Part shown: piece after piece, positions 1-8,670 of the stretch
Layout: each line of letters begins with the position of its first letter
Numbering within the stretch: the first letter of the stretch is position 1
Assembly (NCBI GenBank): GCA_900318885.1
Contig: ONMN01000015.1
Location: 1 to 41,825, forward strand
From: an uncultured Prevotellaceae bacterium
GTDB taxonomy: Bacteria; Bacteroidota; Bacteroidia; Bacteroidales; Bacteroidaceae
DNA length: 41,825 nt
Direction of reading: 5' to 3'
Made by a program: the position numbers and the translations under genes
Notes under the pieces: model-generated
What the model was told of the DNA's origin: nothing
The model's database searches: none
Seen by the model: only the letters and a program-made list of their open reading frames with translations

Positions 1-186
1 TTACGAGAGGAATATAAATGGAATCCTCATGGTATATTGAACTTGATAGGTTCGATTGGCATTATCCCCGCAATCTTCGTAGGGCGGTATGTGGACAGCT
101 TCTTAGGTTGTCTGGGATTTATCCTTCTATGGTATGCCATCGTCTGCCTGACCTTCCTTACTTTTCGTTATTTCAAAAACAAATAG
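1..186 (+). CDS. C-terminal end of an integral membrane protein (partial)
   Basis: The frame beginning at base 1 is open to a TAG at 184-186 and gives 61 residues with no start, so this is the 3' end of a gene that begins outside the window. The sequence is membrane-like: a hydrophobic stretch with a Gly-Ser-Ile-Gly turn, a short polar loop (GRYVDS), a second hydrophobic helix and a basic tail (RYFKNK). This would fit the last two helices of a multi-pass transporter, for example of the MFS type, but the family cannot be named from so little. An overlapping open frame at 18-200 gives non-hydrophobic, Cys/His-rich protein and is a shadow. Confidence 0.6.
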   Translation, partial: LREEYKWNPHGILNLIGSIGIIPAIFVGRYVDSFLGCLGFILLWYAIVCLTFLTFRYFKNK

Positions 187-216
187 CATTCAATGATTAA
201 CAAAATATCGAAGTAA

Positions 217-1824
217 ATGATGAACAAGAAACTATTATCAATCATCCTAATGGCCGTGCTCTTAGCACCTGTTAGCCTGGAAGCAAAAAAGAAAGAAAAG
301 AAGGCCGAGGTGCCCCAGTTGCAGAACTATCCCAGTGCAGCACTTGACGAATACCGTTTGCATGGTGGCAATGTGGTCGTACAAGGGCACATTGTTTTTC
401 CAGAAGAAGCGAAAGGCGAGAAAATGCCTCAGGAAGTTCTCAATCAGTTGAATGGCCGCTTTACTATCATCATGCGTGACTATATCGTCCGCAAGGAGAA
501 GACCTCGGTCATCGAGTTTAAGGATGACGGCACGTTCTCCATGAACGTCTATGTGCCTTACCCCATGCAGGTGCTCATCTACCCAATGGGAACGGCGTAT
601 GCTTGTCCTGGCGATACCATCAACGTCACCATTGACCCAACAAAACGTACTAAAGAGGAGGGTATAAAGTTTGATGGCACTGGCCTTGGTGGTGAGGTCA
701 CCAGACTGTGGAAGCAGATAGATGAGAAGTACTGCAAGTTCGACTGGTCGAATAAGGTATATGAAAAGGGCCCCGACTCGCTGATGATGTGGAAGGATGA
801 GCAGGTGAAGCAATTGGACGAACTGGTGCGACAGATGAACAACGGACTGCCCGAATTGGCAGGTTGTTCCCTTTTGGCTTCCGACATCCTACGCACCCAC
901 ATCGTTGCTGAACGCTTGCAGCAAATCAACGACTACTATATGCGTGGGGAAGATTTGCTGCGTAAGGATAGTACATTCAACTTTGAGGCCTATTGGCAAC
1001 AGTTCTTCAGTTTTGTGGGGCCACGTGCTAAATACCTGACAGACAATCTGCTGCTGATGATTGCTGGCGACGAATTTTTCTTCAACAGGATAGAATTCCA
1101 GCAGTTCCGCCCGTTGCAAAGGAGAGTGATGGTTTTCATGCCCTTCGATTATGATCCTAAGACAGCTGAGATGATAGCGCAGGAAAAGCAGGTTTATTCC
1201 CGCGAATTTAATAGGAGTGCGATGAACGAGTTGCACGACAAGCTACACATCAGTCCTACTGATTTCAGCGCCCAGGTGTGCAAGTTGCGTGACTTCTTCA
1301 GCACGATAAAATGGCACAAGGATGAACATGATACTATTGCCGACGACTTTGCCGCCACGATGACCGTCATTACTCATCCCGAACTGATACGCCGTGCCGT
1401 ACTCGCTTATCGCGACTTCATCAAGGAGAACGAGATAAAGGTAGTTGAAGACAAACCATTGACCAAAGGCGATAGCATTTTCCAGCGCATCATCGAACCC
1501 TACAAAGGCAACGTGCTCTACATTGATTTCTGGGAAATGTCGTGTGGCCCTTGCCGAGCTGGCATGCTCAACATGCGCGACGAGGTAGAGGCCAACAAGG
1601 ACAAGCCCGTGAAGTATCTCTACATTACCGATGATACACCAGAGCAATGCAAATCATTCCTCGAGCCTAATAATATCAAGGGCGAGCATATCCACATCAC
1701 CCGCTCCGAATGGGGCTATCTGCAAGAGAAGTTCCAGTTCACTGCCATTCCCTTCGTAGTAATCCTCGACAAAAATGGCAAGCAACGCAAAGATGTAACG
1801 GTAGAGCAACTGCTGAACGAGTAA
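217..1824 (+). CDS. Secreted TlpA-like thioredoxin-fold protein
   Basis: A 535-residue protein with a signal peptide (Met-Met-Asn-Lys-Lys, then a hydrophobic core ending near Leu-Glu-Ala). After it come a beta-rich N-terminal domain (about residues 45-150), a long helical middle region, and a C-terminal TlpA/ResA-type thioredoxin domain. The redox motif CGPC is at residues 443-446 after a YIDFWEMS strand, and the cis-proline region (AIPFVVIL) follows near the C-terminus. Proteins of this layout in Bacteroidales are exported thiol-disulfide oxidoreductases or structural relatives; the substrate is unknown. The start may be at 217 or at the adjacent ATG at 220. The next gene begins 14 bp downstream, so the two are probably co-transcribed paralogues. 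Confidence 0.85.
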   Translation: MMNKKLLSIILMAVLLAPVSLEAKKKEKKAEVPQLQNYPSAALDEYRLHGGNVVVQGHIVFPEEAKGEKMPQEVLNQLNGRFTIIMRDYIVRKEKTSVIEFKDDGTFSMNVYVPYPMQVLIYPMGTAYACPGDTINVTIDPTKRTKEEGIKFDGTGLGGEVTRLWKQIDEKYCKFDWSNKVYEKGPDSLMMWKDEQVKQLDELVRQMNNGLPELAGCSLLASDILRTHIVAERLQQINDYYMRGEDLLRKDSTFNFEAYWQQFFSFVGPRAKYLTDNLLLMIAGDEFFFNRIEFQQFRPLQRRVMVFMPFDYDPKTAEMIAQEKQVYSREFNRSAMNELHDKLHISPTDFSAQVCKLRDFFSTIKWHKDEHDTIADDFAATMTVITHPELIRRAVLAYRDFIKENEIKVVEDKPLTKGDSIFQRIIEPYKGNVLYIDFWEMSCGPCRAGMLNMRDEVEANKDKPVKYLYITDDTPEQCKSFLEPNNIKGEHIHITRSEWGYLQEKFQFTAIPFVVILDKNGKQRKDVTVEQLLNE

Positions 1825-1838
1825 AACAAAACACAAAT

Positions 1839-3881
1839 ATGAAGAAACTATTATTATCAACTATGATGCTGGTCCTTGTCGCAATGACGGGGCAGGCGAA
1901 AGATGTGGTGTGGGAACAGCCCACTACCGAATATGGAATCTACGGTGACGGATTCTTCAACCTTGCCCTCGATGTGAAGAAGGTCGAGCTGAAGGATAAC
2001 GAGACCGTGGTGTATATCACGGCGTATCAGCGGTCGGACTATCCTGAATTTAGCTTTCAGTTTGTTGGCGATACCTATCTGAAAGTGGGCGAGCAGCGCT
2101 ATACCCTCACTTCTGCCGATGGCATAGAACTCAACAAGTTTGTACAGACTGATAAGGACTACAAACGGGATATGGCGTTCCACTTCCCGGCACTGCCTAA
2201 GGATACCAAGGCGTTCGACTTCATCGAAGGTGACGGCGAACGTGCTTTCCAAATCAAGGGCATCAAGCCGGTGGAGGAACGCTGGAAGCAGATCTTCCCT
2301 TCCTACTGGCGCGACGACCAGGGTGACTGGAAAATTGCCTTCTTTGACGACTGCGCCATCTACGACTGTAAGTTCTGGAACTACAAGCAATGCGATGTGA
2401 ACCAGAAGACGGGTGAGGCCGCTATCGTCATGACGAATGGTAATGACGAGCTGAAGGTCGCCATCGGCAAGGACAAGAAAGGACAGCGTCCGATACAGAT
2501 TGGCAGCGATAAGGCTGTGTATTCAATGATTACCAGTCGTTTCATGCCTGACTATCCCACGAAGGATACACGCACGGAGTTCGTTGACAATGGTTATAAG
2601 ACGGATACCGTGACCGTCATTGGCTGGATCAAGGACATGCCGGAGCATTACAAGCAACTGAAGACCTTCCAGTTCGGCTATCAAGACCTCTATACGGGCG
2701 AACAAAAGTCTGCCTATGCCGACTTGGACGAACAGGGACGCTTCTGCGTAAAAATTCCCGTTGTGAATAGTACAGAGTTTGCCATCGATTGGCGCCGTTG
2801 CTTCATCCGCACGATGTTCGAGCCGGGTAAGACCTACTTCATGCTTTACGACTTCAAAGAGGGACGCCGTTTCGTTATGGGTGAGGACTGTCGCCTGCAA
2901 AACGAACTCTTCAAGTATCCGCTCGACTGGAAAACCGTAGATTTGTATGACGGGGCGGAGAGTGCCGGCAAAGGCGGTGAGGAACTCTTTGAACCCTACA
3001 TCACCTCGGTCGATAGTCTCCTCAAGGCACAATACGCCAACATCGATGCACTCTGTGAGCAGCATCCTACGCTCTCCACTCGCTTCAACATTTATAGAAA
3101 AGGTAACACGCTGGCGCAGCAGGCACGTGCCTTCGGACAGGCTCGCTTCCGTGGGAAAGGTATGCAACTCTCTGACCATGCCCGCCGCTATGCCTACGAC
3201 ACGTTCTGGACGAAGATGGAGAAACCCTATACGCTGCACCGCGACTTCAGCACATTCCTGCGCGACTATCTGGACGATGCCGGACGGGCACGCAATGCCG
3301 TGTTCTCTTTCAGTCTCCGTGACCACTACAAGGAATTTGCCTCCAACGACGAGGAACTGGCATTGCTCACGCATTGGAAAGAATGGTATGATGAAGTATC
3401 TTTGCTCATCGCGGCAGAACCTACCGTCGAGGCGAAGATACGCAAATCACATGAACTCGACTCGCTGAATGCCGACTTGTTGAAAGAGGTGGATAAGATC
3501 GTCAACTCTCCGAAATCCTCGAAAATCGTCAATGGCGGACTTCTCATAAGCACCTTGAAACAACACGTCCAGACACTCGACTCGCTCGGTGCTGACCCGT
3601 TTATCAAGGACATTTGGCTCGGTCGACAGACCCTCAACCATATTGACCATCAGCGCACCTCGCTACTGCCTAACGTCATGGACACAATAAAGGCGATGAT
3701 TAGCAATCCCACTTACATTGCGATGATTGAAAAGCAGAACGACCACTATCTCGCCATTGAGAACCGCGAGTTTGACAAGTTAGTACTCAAGTCGTCCGAC
3801 AATCTTGCCAACATCTCTGAGGGTGAGGCATTGCTGAAGAAACTCGTCGAACCCACTCTACCGAGGAATACGCCCGACTGA
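1839..3881 (+). CDS. TlpA-like protein truncated before its redox site
   Basis: A 680-residue reading frame starting with MKKLLLSTMMLVLVAM, a clear signal peptide. The frame is open upstream to 1710, but that would overlap the previous gene, so the signal-peptide Met at 1839 is preferred. It has an extra N-terminal beta-rich region, a carboxypeptidase-like domain and a helical middle region, and runs as far as KKLVEP, the point where its upstream neighbour continues with YKGN and its thioredoxin strand. Here the frame instead ends in eight unrelated residues (TLPRNTPD) and a TGA. No CxxC is present at the expected place. The rest of the thioredoxin domain lies downstream in another frame (see 3854-4147), so the encoded product lacks the redox centre. 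Confidence 0.75.
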   Translation: MKKLLLSTMMLVLVAMTGQAKDVVWEQPTTEYGIYGDGFFNLALDVKKVELKDNETVVYITAYQRSDYPEFSFQFVGDTYLKVGEQRYTLTSADGIELNKFVQTDKDYKRDMAFHFPALPKDTKAFDFIEGDGERAFQIKGIKPVEERWKQIFPSYWRDDQGDWKIAFFDDCAIYDCKFWNYKQCDVNQKTGEAAIVMTNGNDELKVAIGKDKKGQRPIQIGSDKAVYSMITSRFMPDYPTKDTRTEFVDNGYKTDTVTVIGWIKDMPEHYKQLKTFQFGYQDLYTGEQKSAYADLDEQGRFCVKIPVVNSTEFAIDWRRCFIRTMFEPGKTYFMLYDFKEGRRFVMGEDCRLQNELFKYPLDWKTVDLYDGAESAGKGGEELFEPYITSVDSLLKAQYANIDALCEQHPTLSTRFNIYRKGNTLAQQARAFGQARFRGKGMQLSDHARRYAYDTFWTKMEKPYTLHRDFSTFLRDYLDDAGRARNAVFSFSLRDHYKEFASNDEELALLTHWKEWYDEVSLLIAAEPTVEAKIRKSHELDSLNADLLKEVDKIVNSPKSSKIVNGGLLISTLKQHVQTLDSLGADPFIKDIWLGRQTLNHIDHQRTSLLPNVMDTIKAMISNPTYIAMIEKQNDHYLAIENREFDKLVLKSSDNLANISEGEALLKKLVEPTLPRNTPD

Positions 3882-4147
3882 AGGACTACGACATCCAGTA
3901 TCTCTACCTCGCCAACCGCAGTCCGCAGGATTCTTGGCAGAACGTCATCAAGGAGTATAACGTCAGTGGTCCGAACGTGGCTCACTACAACCTGCCAGAT
4001 GCCCAGCAGGCCGCCATTGAGCGCCACCTGAACGTCCACAGCTGGCCTACGTACAAGCTCTTCAATCGCAATGGTGATTTAATGGATCTCAACGTTGACC
4101 CACGCAACCTCGAAGAGCTTGCCCGACTGTTAGAACAAATGAAATAG
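3854..4147 (+). pseudogene. Out-of-frame C-terminal half of the thioredoxin domain
   Basis: This frame is shifted relative to the preceding coding sequence and is open from before 3854 to the TAG at 4145-4147. It reads HSTEEYARLKDYDIQYLYLANR, broken here as HSTEEYARLKDY then DIQYLYLANR, followed by about 75 more residues with a typical C-terminal thioredoxin half: SWPTYKLF with the cis-proline, then an NGDL turn and a final helix. It has no early start codon. Aligned to the intact neighbour (KYLYITDD against QYLYLANR), about 23 residues are missing between KKLVEP and this segment, and they include the CxxC. The simplest reading is one deletion of about 70 bp (not a multiple of three) in the upstream gene. 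An assembly error is the main alternative. Confidence 0.75.
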
Positions 4148-4148
4148 T

Positions 4149-5501
4149 TTACTGCTGCGGAGTGATGATGCGGTAGTTGCCGCTGAGGTGCATGAAAGCA
4201 AAGAGACGGAGAAGTCCGTCGTAGTAAGCATCGAAATAGCCATCGTCAAAGGGTTCGTGTTTGGCGCGCCAGAAAGCGTCCACGAACTCTTTGCTTTTCT
4301 GATGGCTGCACATCATGGAGGCGGCAGCAACGGTGGCGACAAGGCCTATGCTGTGACGTAATTTGCGAAATCCGCCTGCCTGCAGTATCTCGTTGCCTTC
4401 TGGTAAAGAGCCATCGGTGCGATACTGGTCAACGAAGGTATCGACGCCCTGCGAATAGAAGAAATTCTGGATGGTCTCAGCATAGTGGCGCTGCCACTCA
4501 CCGTCGGCACAGCTCCATTCGTAGTCGAGCGTGATATTCATAGGCACACGCCAAGAGTCGTAGCGGAAGTTATTGTTGCCGTTTCTGCGAGGTGCTGCAC
4601 CCTCAGGACGCTGTGGCATACCCGGGAAGCGTGGCATCTGCATCTCACTGCCGTCGTACTGACACTGGTCACCGTTCAAGCCCGTCTTTTCGTTAATGCA
4701 CTTATGCAGAAATTCGCGGCTCTTTTGTGCACACTGGTTCCAATAGTCGCTGCGTCCATCGTCAGCCCAACGAGCCCATACTTCATAGAAAGCGGGAATG
4801 TGGTAGCTGGGGTCGGTAAAACGCTGTCCGAAACCATCAGGCGTAAAGGTGATGAGCTGTGTCTCGGGATCAATCAGATACATCTTCTGAGGACCCGTCT
4901 GTTGAGGACCGAAGCCAGGGAATCCTCCCTGACGAGGTTCGGGGGTATATTCTTTGGGTTGGATGCAGTTTAGGATGTTCTGTGCTTCGGCCTTGTAGTT
5001 AATGCCCGTGTTGTCGCCCCAGCGGTTGGAGGCGAAGATGAGGGCAGTAATGAAATACAGCTCGCCATCGCTGGCAGCACCTTCAGCATTACGCGTGCCG
5101 TCCGTCTTGCAACTCCAGGCAAAATAACCTTTGCGCGGGCCATCTTGATGTTGCATATATTTCTTGCTCCAACGCCATAGGCGGTCGAAGATGTCCTTCT
5201 CACCAAACTGCACGGCAATCATCATGCCATACGACATACCCTCTGTACGGGCATCGTGGTTTTTGACGTCGGAAACGTAACCCATAGTATCGCCAACTTC
5301 GAAATACACTTTGTTGGGACCTCGGAAGACGTCGTTGAATACTTCCTTCAACTTGGCGTCGACATCGGCTTGCGAGTAGCCCATGTCAACAAGAAGGTTA
5401 CGATACTGTCCGGTTTCGAACGCACCTTTTTTCAAAGGCGAGAAGGCCATTGCATTGATGGCCAATAGCATCAGTGATGCCAGAAAAATTGTCTGCTTCA
5501 T
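4149..5501 (-). CDS. GH8 reducing-end xylose-releasing exo-oligoxylanase-like
   Basis: 450 residues with a signal peptide (MKQTIFLASLMLLAINAMA). The core is glycoside hydrolase family 8. DARTEGMSYGMM carries the predicted catalytic acid Glu87. GYFAWSCKTDGT and GAASDGELYF (Asp145) match the Rex-type exo-oligoxylanase pattern, and YDSWRVPMN holds the likely general base Asp315. Rex enzymes trim xylose from the reducing end of xylo-oligosaccharides; a broader GH8 endoglucanase role is less likely from these motifs. Two Pro/Gly/Gln/Arg-rich inserts (about 188-205 and 286-311) interrupt the core and look like surface loops. Its stop is 1 bp from the end of the convergent broken thioredoxin gene. 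A promoter lies just upstream at 5525-5556. Confidence 0.85.
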   Translation of the reverse strand: MKQTIFLASLMLLAINAMAFSPLKKGAFETGQYRNLLVDMGYSQADVDAKLKEVFNDVFRGPNKVYFEVGDTMGYVSDVKNHDARTEGMSYGMMIAVQFGEKDIFDRLWRWSKKYMQHQDGPRKGYFAWSCKTDGTRNAEGAASDGELYFITALIFASNRWGDNTGINYKAEAQNILNCIQPKEYTPEPRQGGFPGFGPQQTGPQKMYLIDPETQLITFTPDGFGQRFTDPSYHIPAFYEVWARWADDGRSDYWNQCAQKSREFLHKCINEKTGLNGDQCQYDGSEMQMPRFPGMPQRPEGAAPRRNGNNNFRYDSWRVPMNITLDYEWSCADGEWQRHYAETIQNFFYSQGVDTFVDQYRTDGSLPEGNEILQAGGFRKLRHSIGLVATVAAASMMCSHQKSKEFVDAFWRAKHEPFDDGYFDAYYDGLLRLFAFMHLSGNYRIITPQQ

Positions 5502-5524
5502 ACTTTGAGTTGGATTTCTGTTTG

Positions 5525-5556
5525 CAAAGATACATTTTTTCGCGTAACTTCACAAG
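5525..5556 (-). promoter_or_regulatory. Bacteroidota-type promoter of the GH8 gene
   Basis: On the minus strand the -7 element TATCTTTG lies at 5532-5525, a perfect TAnnTTTG. A partial -33 element (CTTG, 5556-5553) lies 20 bp upstream. Transcription would start near 5518, giving a leader of about 17 nt before the ATG at 5501. Confidence 0.6.
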
Positions 5557-5572
5557 AAAACCCCAAATAAAT

Positions 5573-5603
5573 TTTGTTTTTCGCTGAAATCTTCGTAACT
5601 TTG
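5573..5603 (+). promoter_or_regulatory. Bacteroidota-type promoter of purB
   Basis: TTTG at 5573-5576 and TAACTTTG at 5596-5603 are separated by 19 bp, a full match to the Bacteroidota -33/-7 consensus. It would give purB a leader of about 75 nt. It sits back to back with the GH8 promoter. Confidence 0.75.
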
Positions 5604-5684
5604 CAGCCTATTTGAGAAAACTATTTGAGAAAATATAGCTATATTATAAAGACAAAGAACATTTTAAGGTAATTAGAGAAAGTC

Positions 5685-7034
5685 ATGGAATTAGACGTGC
5701 TGACCGCCATCTCGCCTATTGATGGCCGTTACAGAAACAAAACACAGGAACTGGCAGGATATTTTTCGGAGTATGCGCTGATTCGCTATCGCGTGAGGGT
5801 GGAGATAGAATACTTCATCACGCTGTGTGAGTTGCCCCTGCCGCAATTGGAGAGCTTCGACCACAAACTGTTTGAGCCGTTACGCGACATCTATCGTAAC
5901 TTCTCGGAGCAGGATGCTGCCCGCGTGAAGGAGATAGAGCAGACCACGAATCACGACGTGAAGGCCGTAGAGTATTTCATCAAGGAAAAGATTGATGTGA
6001 TTGGCGGTTTCCCTGCCAATGCCAAAGAGTTTATCCACTTCGGACTAACTTCGCAGGACATCAACAACACCAGTGTACCTCTTTCTATTAAAGAGGCTCT
6101 GGAACAGGTGTACTATCCTATGGTGGAGGAACTCATCGAGCAGTTGAACGACTATGCCGAGCAGTGGAAGAACATCCCTATGTTGGCCAAGACACACGGT
6201 CAGCCTGCCTCCCCCACCCGTCTGGGTAAAGAGATTATGGTATTCGTGTATCGCTTGGAAGAACAACTGCGTGCACTGAAGGACACGCCGATTACCGCAA
6301 AGTTCGGTGGTGCTACAGGTAACTATAATGCCCATCATGTGGCTTATCCCCAGTACGACTGGCGCGAGTTTGGCAATAAATTCGTTAGCGAGAAACTCGG
6401 ACTGGAGCGTGAACAGTGGACCACACAGATTTCGAACTACGACTGGCTGGGTGCTATCTTTGATGCTATGCGTCGCATCAACACCATCATCATCGATTTG
6501 GATCGCGACTTCTGGATGTATATCTCGATGGAGTATTTCAAACAGAAGATTAAGAAGGGCGAGGTTGGTTCGAGCGCAATGCCTCACAAAGTGAACCCCA
6601 TCGACTTCGAGAATTCTGAAGGTAATATGGGTATCGCCAATGCCGTACTTGGTTTCCTGGCACAGAAACTGCCCGTAAGCCGTTTGCAGCGCGACCTGAC
6701 CGACTCAACGGTATTACGTAACGTGGGTGTTCCTATGGGGCATGCCGTCATTGCCGTCCAGAGCACGCTGAAGGGACTGCGCAAACTCATCCTCAACGAA
6801 GAGAAACTGCAGGAAGACCTCGACAATACGTGGGCCGTAGTGGCTGAAGCCATTCAGACCATCCTGCGCCGTGAGGCCTACCCCAACCCCTACGAGGCAC
6901 TGAAGGCGCTGACACGCACCAATCAGAAGATGACCGAGGAAACCATTCATGAGTTTATTCAGGGTCTGGATGTCAGCAACGACATCAAGGAAGAACTGAT
7001 GGCTATTACGCCAAGCAATTACACAGGAATGTAA
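5685..7034 (+). CDS. purB: Adenylosuccinate lyase
   Basis: 449 residues, the usual length of the E. coli-type enzyme. It cleaves SAICAR to AICAR plus fumarate and adenylosuccinate to AMP plus fumarate in purine synthesis. The fumarase/aspartase-superfamily signature GSSAMPHKVNPIDFEN is present, as are the substrate-binding HFGLTSQDINNT and KTHGQPASPT segments with their conserved His residues. The N-terminal LTAISPIDGRY is characteristic of PurB. It is cytoplasmic. The gene has its own promoter (5573-5603) and is followed after 94 bp by a pseudouridine synthase gene on the same strand. Nothing about it is unusual. Confidence 0.96.
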   Translation: MELDVLTAISPIDGRYRNKTQELAGYFSEYALIRYRVRVEIEYFITLCELPLPQLESFDHKLFEPLRDIYRNFSEQDAARVKEIEQTTNHDVKAVEYFIKEKIDVIGGFPANAKEFIHFGLTSQDINNTSVPLSIKEALEQVYYPMVEELIEQLNDYAEQWKNIPMLAKTHGQPASPTRLGKEIMVFVYRLEEQLRALKDTPITAKFGGATGNYNAHHVAYPQYDWREFGNKFVSEKLGLEREQWTTQISNYDWLGAIFDAMRRINTIIIDLDRDFWMYISMEYFKQKIKKGEVGSSAMPHKVNPIDFENSEGNMGIANAVLGFLAQKLPVSRLQRDLTDSTVLRNVGVPMGHAVIAVQSTLKGLRKLILNEEKLQEDLDNTWAVVAEAIQTILRREAYPNPYEALKALTRTNQKMTEETIHEFIQGLDVSNDIKEELMAITPSNYTGM

Positions 7035-7128
7035 GAATAGTTTAGAGTTTAGAGATAATAGATTATAGTTATAACAACACAAAGGAGGACCGGGAGGTTC
7101 TCGGCTAAAAACAAAAAGAAAAAACATT

Positions 7129-8622
7129 ATGGAATTCGAAAACGAAAAGAAACAAGAAGAGCAGACTGCCCAAGAGCAGCAGAAGTCTACAAGTCAGGCT
7201 CAGGAGCAACCACAAACTGGCTATCAGTATCGTCAGGGACGTTCACCACGTCCGCGTATTCACCAGCAGACACGTCCCTATAATCAGGGCGGCTACAATC
7301 GTAATGACAGTCAAGAAGAGGGCGGTTTCCGTCCTGAGGGATTCGGCGCTGGTCTGACCAGTAGCACTCCTCAGCATGAACACGGCTACCAGCCACGTCG
7401 TCAATATGGTCAGCAGCCCCGTGGCGGCTACCAGCCTCGCGGAGGTTATCAGCCACGCGGCGGTTACCAACCACGTCCCCGTCAGCAGTATGGCGAGGGT
7501 GGTTATCAGCCACAAGGTGAGGGCGGCTACCAGCCACGTAGTGAAGGTGGTTATCAGCCACGCGGAGGCTACCAGCCTCGCGGAGGTTATCAGCCACGTG
7601 GCAATTACCAGCCTCGTCCCCGCCAACAGTATGGTGAGGGAGGTTATCAGCCACAAGGTGAAGAGTATGGTCAGCAGCCGCATAGCGGCTACCAGCCACG
7701 TAGTGAATATGGTCAGCAGCCTCGCGGTGGCTACCAGCCTCGTGGTGGTTATCAGCCACGTGGCGGCTATCAGCCCGGCGGTTACCAAGGTCGCCCTCAA
7801 GGCGGTTTCGGTCCCAAAAAGAAGAAGCAGAAGCCATACGATCCCAATGCAAAATACTCGATGAAGAAGCGTATCGAGTATAAGGAAGATAACATCGATC
7901 CCAATGAGCCCATCCGTCTGAACAAGTTCTTGGCTAATGCCGGCGTATGCAGCCGTCGTGAGGCCGACGAGTTCATCCAGGCTGGTGTAGTGAAGGTAAA
8001 CGGGGAGGTTATCACCGAATTGGGTTCTAAGGTATTGCGCACGGATGAGGTAATGTTCCACGATCAGCCCGTAACCCTGGAGAAGAAGGTCTACGTGCTG
8101 TTGAACAAGCCCAAGGACTATGTGACCACCAGCGACGATCCTCAGCAGCGCAAGACGGTGATGGACCTCGTGAAGGGTGCCTGCCCGGAGCGTATCTATC
8201 CTGTTGGTCGTCTGGACCGCAACACCACGGGTGTGCTGTTGCTGACGAACGATGGTGACCTGGCATCGAAACTGACTCATCCGAAGTTCCTGAAGAAGAA
8301 GATTTACCACGTTCACCTCGACCACAACGTGACCGCACATGACATGCAGCAGATTGCCGAAGGTATTCAGTTGGAGGATGGCGAAATCAAGGCCGACGCT
8401 ATTGAGTACGCCAGCGAAACCGATAAGAAGCAGGTAGGCATCGAGATTCACTCTGGTAAGAACCGCATCGTGCGCCGTATCTTCGAGAGTCTGGGTTACA
8501 AGGTGACCAAGCTCGACCGCGTACAATTTGCCGGTCTGACCAAGAAGAACGTGAAGCGTGGTGACTGGCGCTATCTCACTGAAGAGGAAGTTGACCGCCT
8601 GCGTATGGGTGCTTACGAATAA
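7129..8622 (+). CDS. rluB: RluB/RsuA-family rRNA pseudouridine synthase with RGG-like tail
   Basis: 497 residues, about twice the size of a usual RluB. The conserved part begins near residue 262 with an S4 RNA-binding domain (IRLNKFLANAGVCSRREADE), followed by the catalytic domain with PVGRLDRNTTGVLLLTNDG, where Asp363 is the predicted nucleophile, and KNRIVRRIFE near the end. It should isomerise a uridine in large-subunit rRNA, by analogy position 2605; RsuA- or RluE-type specificity cannot be excluded. Residues 1 to about 240 are a disordered, low-complexity extension made of GGYQPR-type repeats. This resembles RGG/YG RNA-binding tails and probably increases RNA affinity. It is followed closely by asnS on the same strand. 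Confidence 0.88.
   Translation: MEFENEKKQEEQTAQEQQKSTSQAQEQPQTGYQYRQGRSPRPRIHQQTRPYNQGGYNRNDSQEEGGFRPEGFGAGLTSSTPQHEHGYQPRRQYGQQPRGGYQPRGGYQPRGGYQPRPRQQYGEGGYQPQGEGGYQPRSEGGYQPRGGYQPRGGYQPRGNYQPRPRQQYGEGGYQPQGEEYGQQPHSGYQPRSEYGQQPRGGYQPRGGYQPRGGYQPGGYQGRPQGGFGPKKKKQKPYDPNAKYSMKKRIEYKEDNIDPNEPIRLNKFLANAGVCSRREADEFIQAGVVKVNGEVITELGSKVLRTDEVMFHDQPVTLEKKVYVLLNKPKDYVTTSDDPQQRKTVMDLVKGACPERIYPVGRLDRNTTGVLLLTNDGDLASKLTHPKFLKKKIYHVHLDHNVTAHDMQQIAEGIQLEDGEIKADAIEYASETDKKQVGIEIHSGKNRIVRRIFESLGYKVTKLDRVQFAGLTKKNVKRGDWRYLTEEEVDRLRMGAYE
7384..7806 (+). repeat. Tandem coding repeat (GGYQPR units) in the pseudouridine synthase gene
   Basis: About 140 codons consist of GGYQPR and related units (GEGGYQPQ, EYGQQPRS). 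A larger block ending in PRQQYGEGGYQPQGE occurs twice, around 7480-7520 and 7615-7665, which indicates duplication of several units at once. Synonymous codons vary between units, so the peptide pattern is kept although the DNA copies have diverged. Confidence 0.9.
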
Positions 8623-8632
8623 AGTTCCGTGG

Positions 8633-8651
8633 GCCGAGGTTCAGCCTCGGC
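8633..8651 (+). other. Intercistronic hairpin between the pseudouridine synthase gene and asnS
   Basis: GCCGAGG (8633-8639) and CCTCGGC (8645-8651) form a perfect 7-bp GC-rich stem with the loop TTCAG, 10 bp after the upstream stop and 19 bp before the asnS ATG. No T-run follows, so it is not a standard terminator. It could stabilise the upstream message 3' end or attenuate read-through into asnS. Confidence 0.55.
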
Positions 8652-8670
8652 TTACATAACAATAATAACA

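Noticed and set aside
18-200. Short open frame with its own ATG
   Set aside because: The frame starting at base 1 encodes a membrane-type C-terminus with a natural stop at 186; the ATG frame gives an unlikely Cys/His-rich peptide.
7243-8526. 427-residue open frame on the minus strand opposite the pseudouridine synthase gene
   Set aside because: It is the antisense reading of a repetitive, codon-biased gene; its protein is a low-complexity Leu/Thr/Ile/Ala pattern without a known domain, and the plus strand encodes clear S4 and catalytic motifs.
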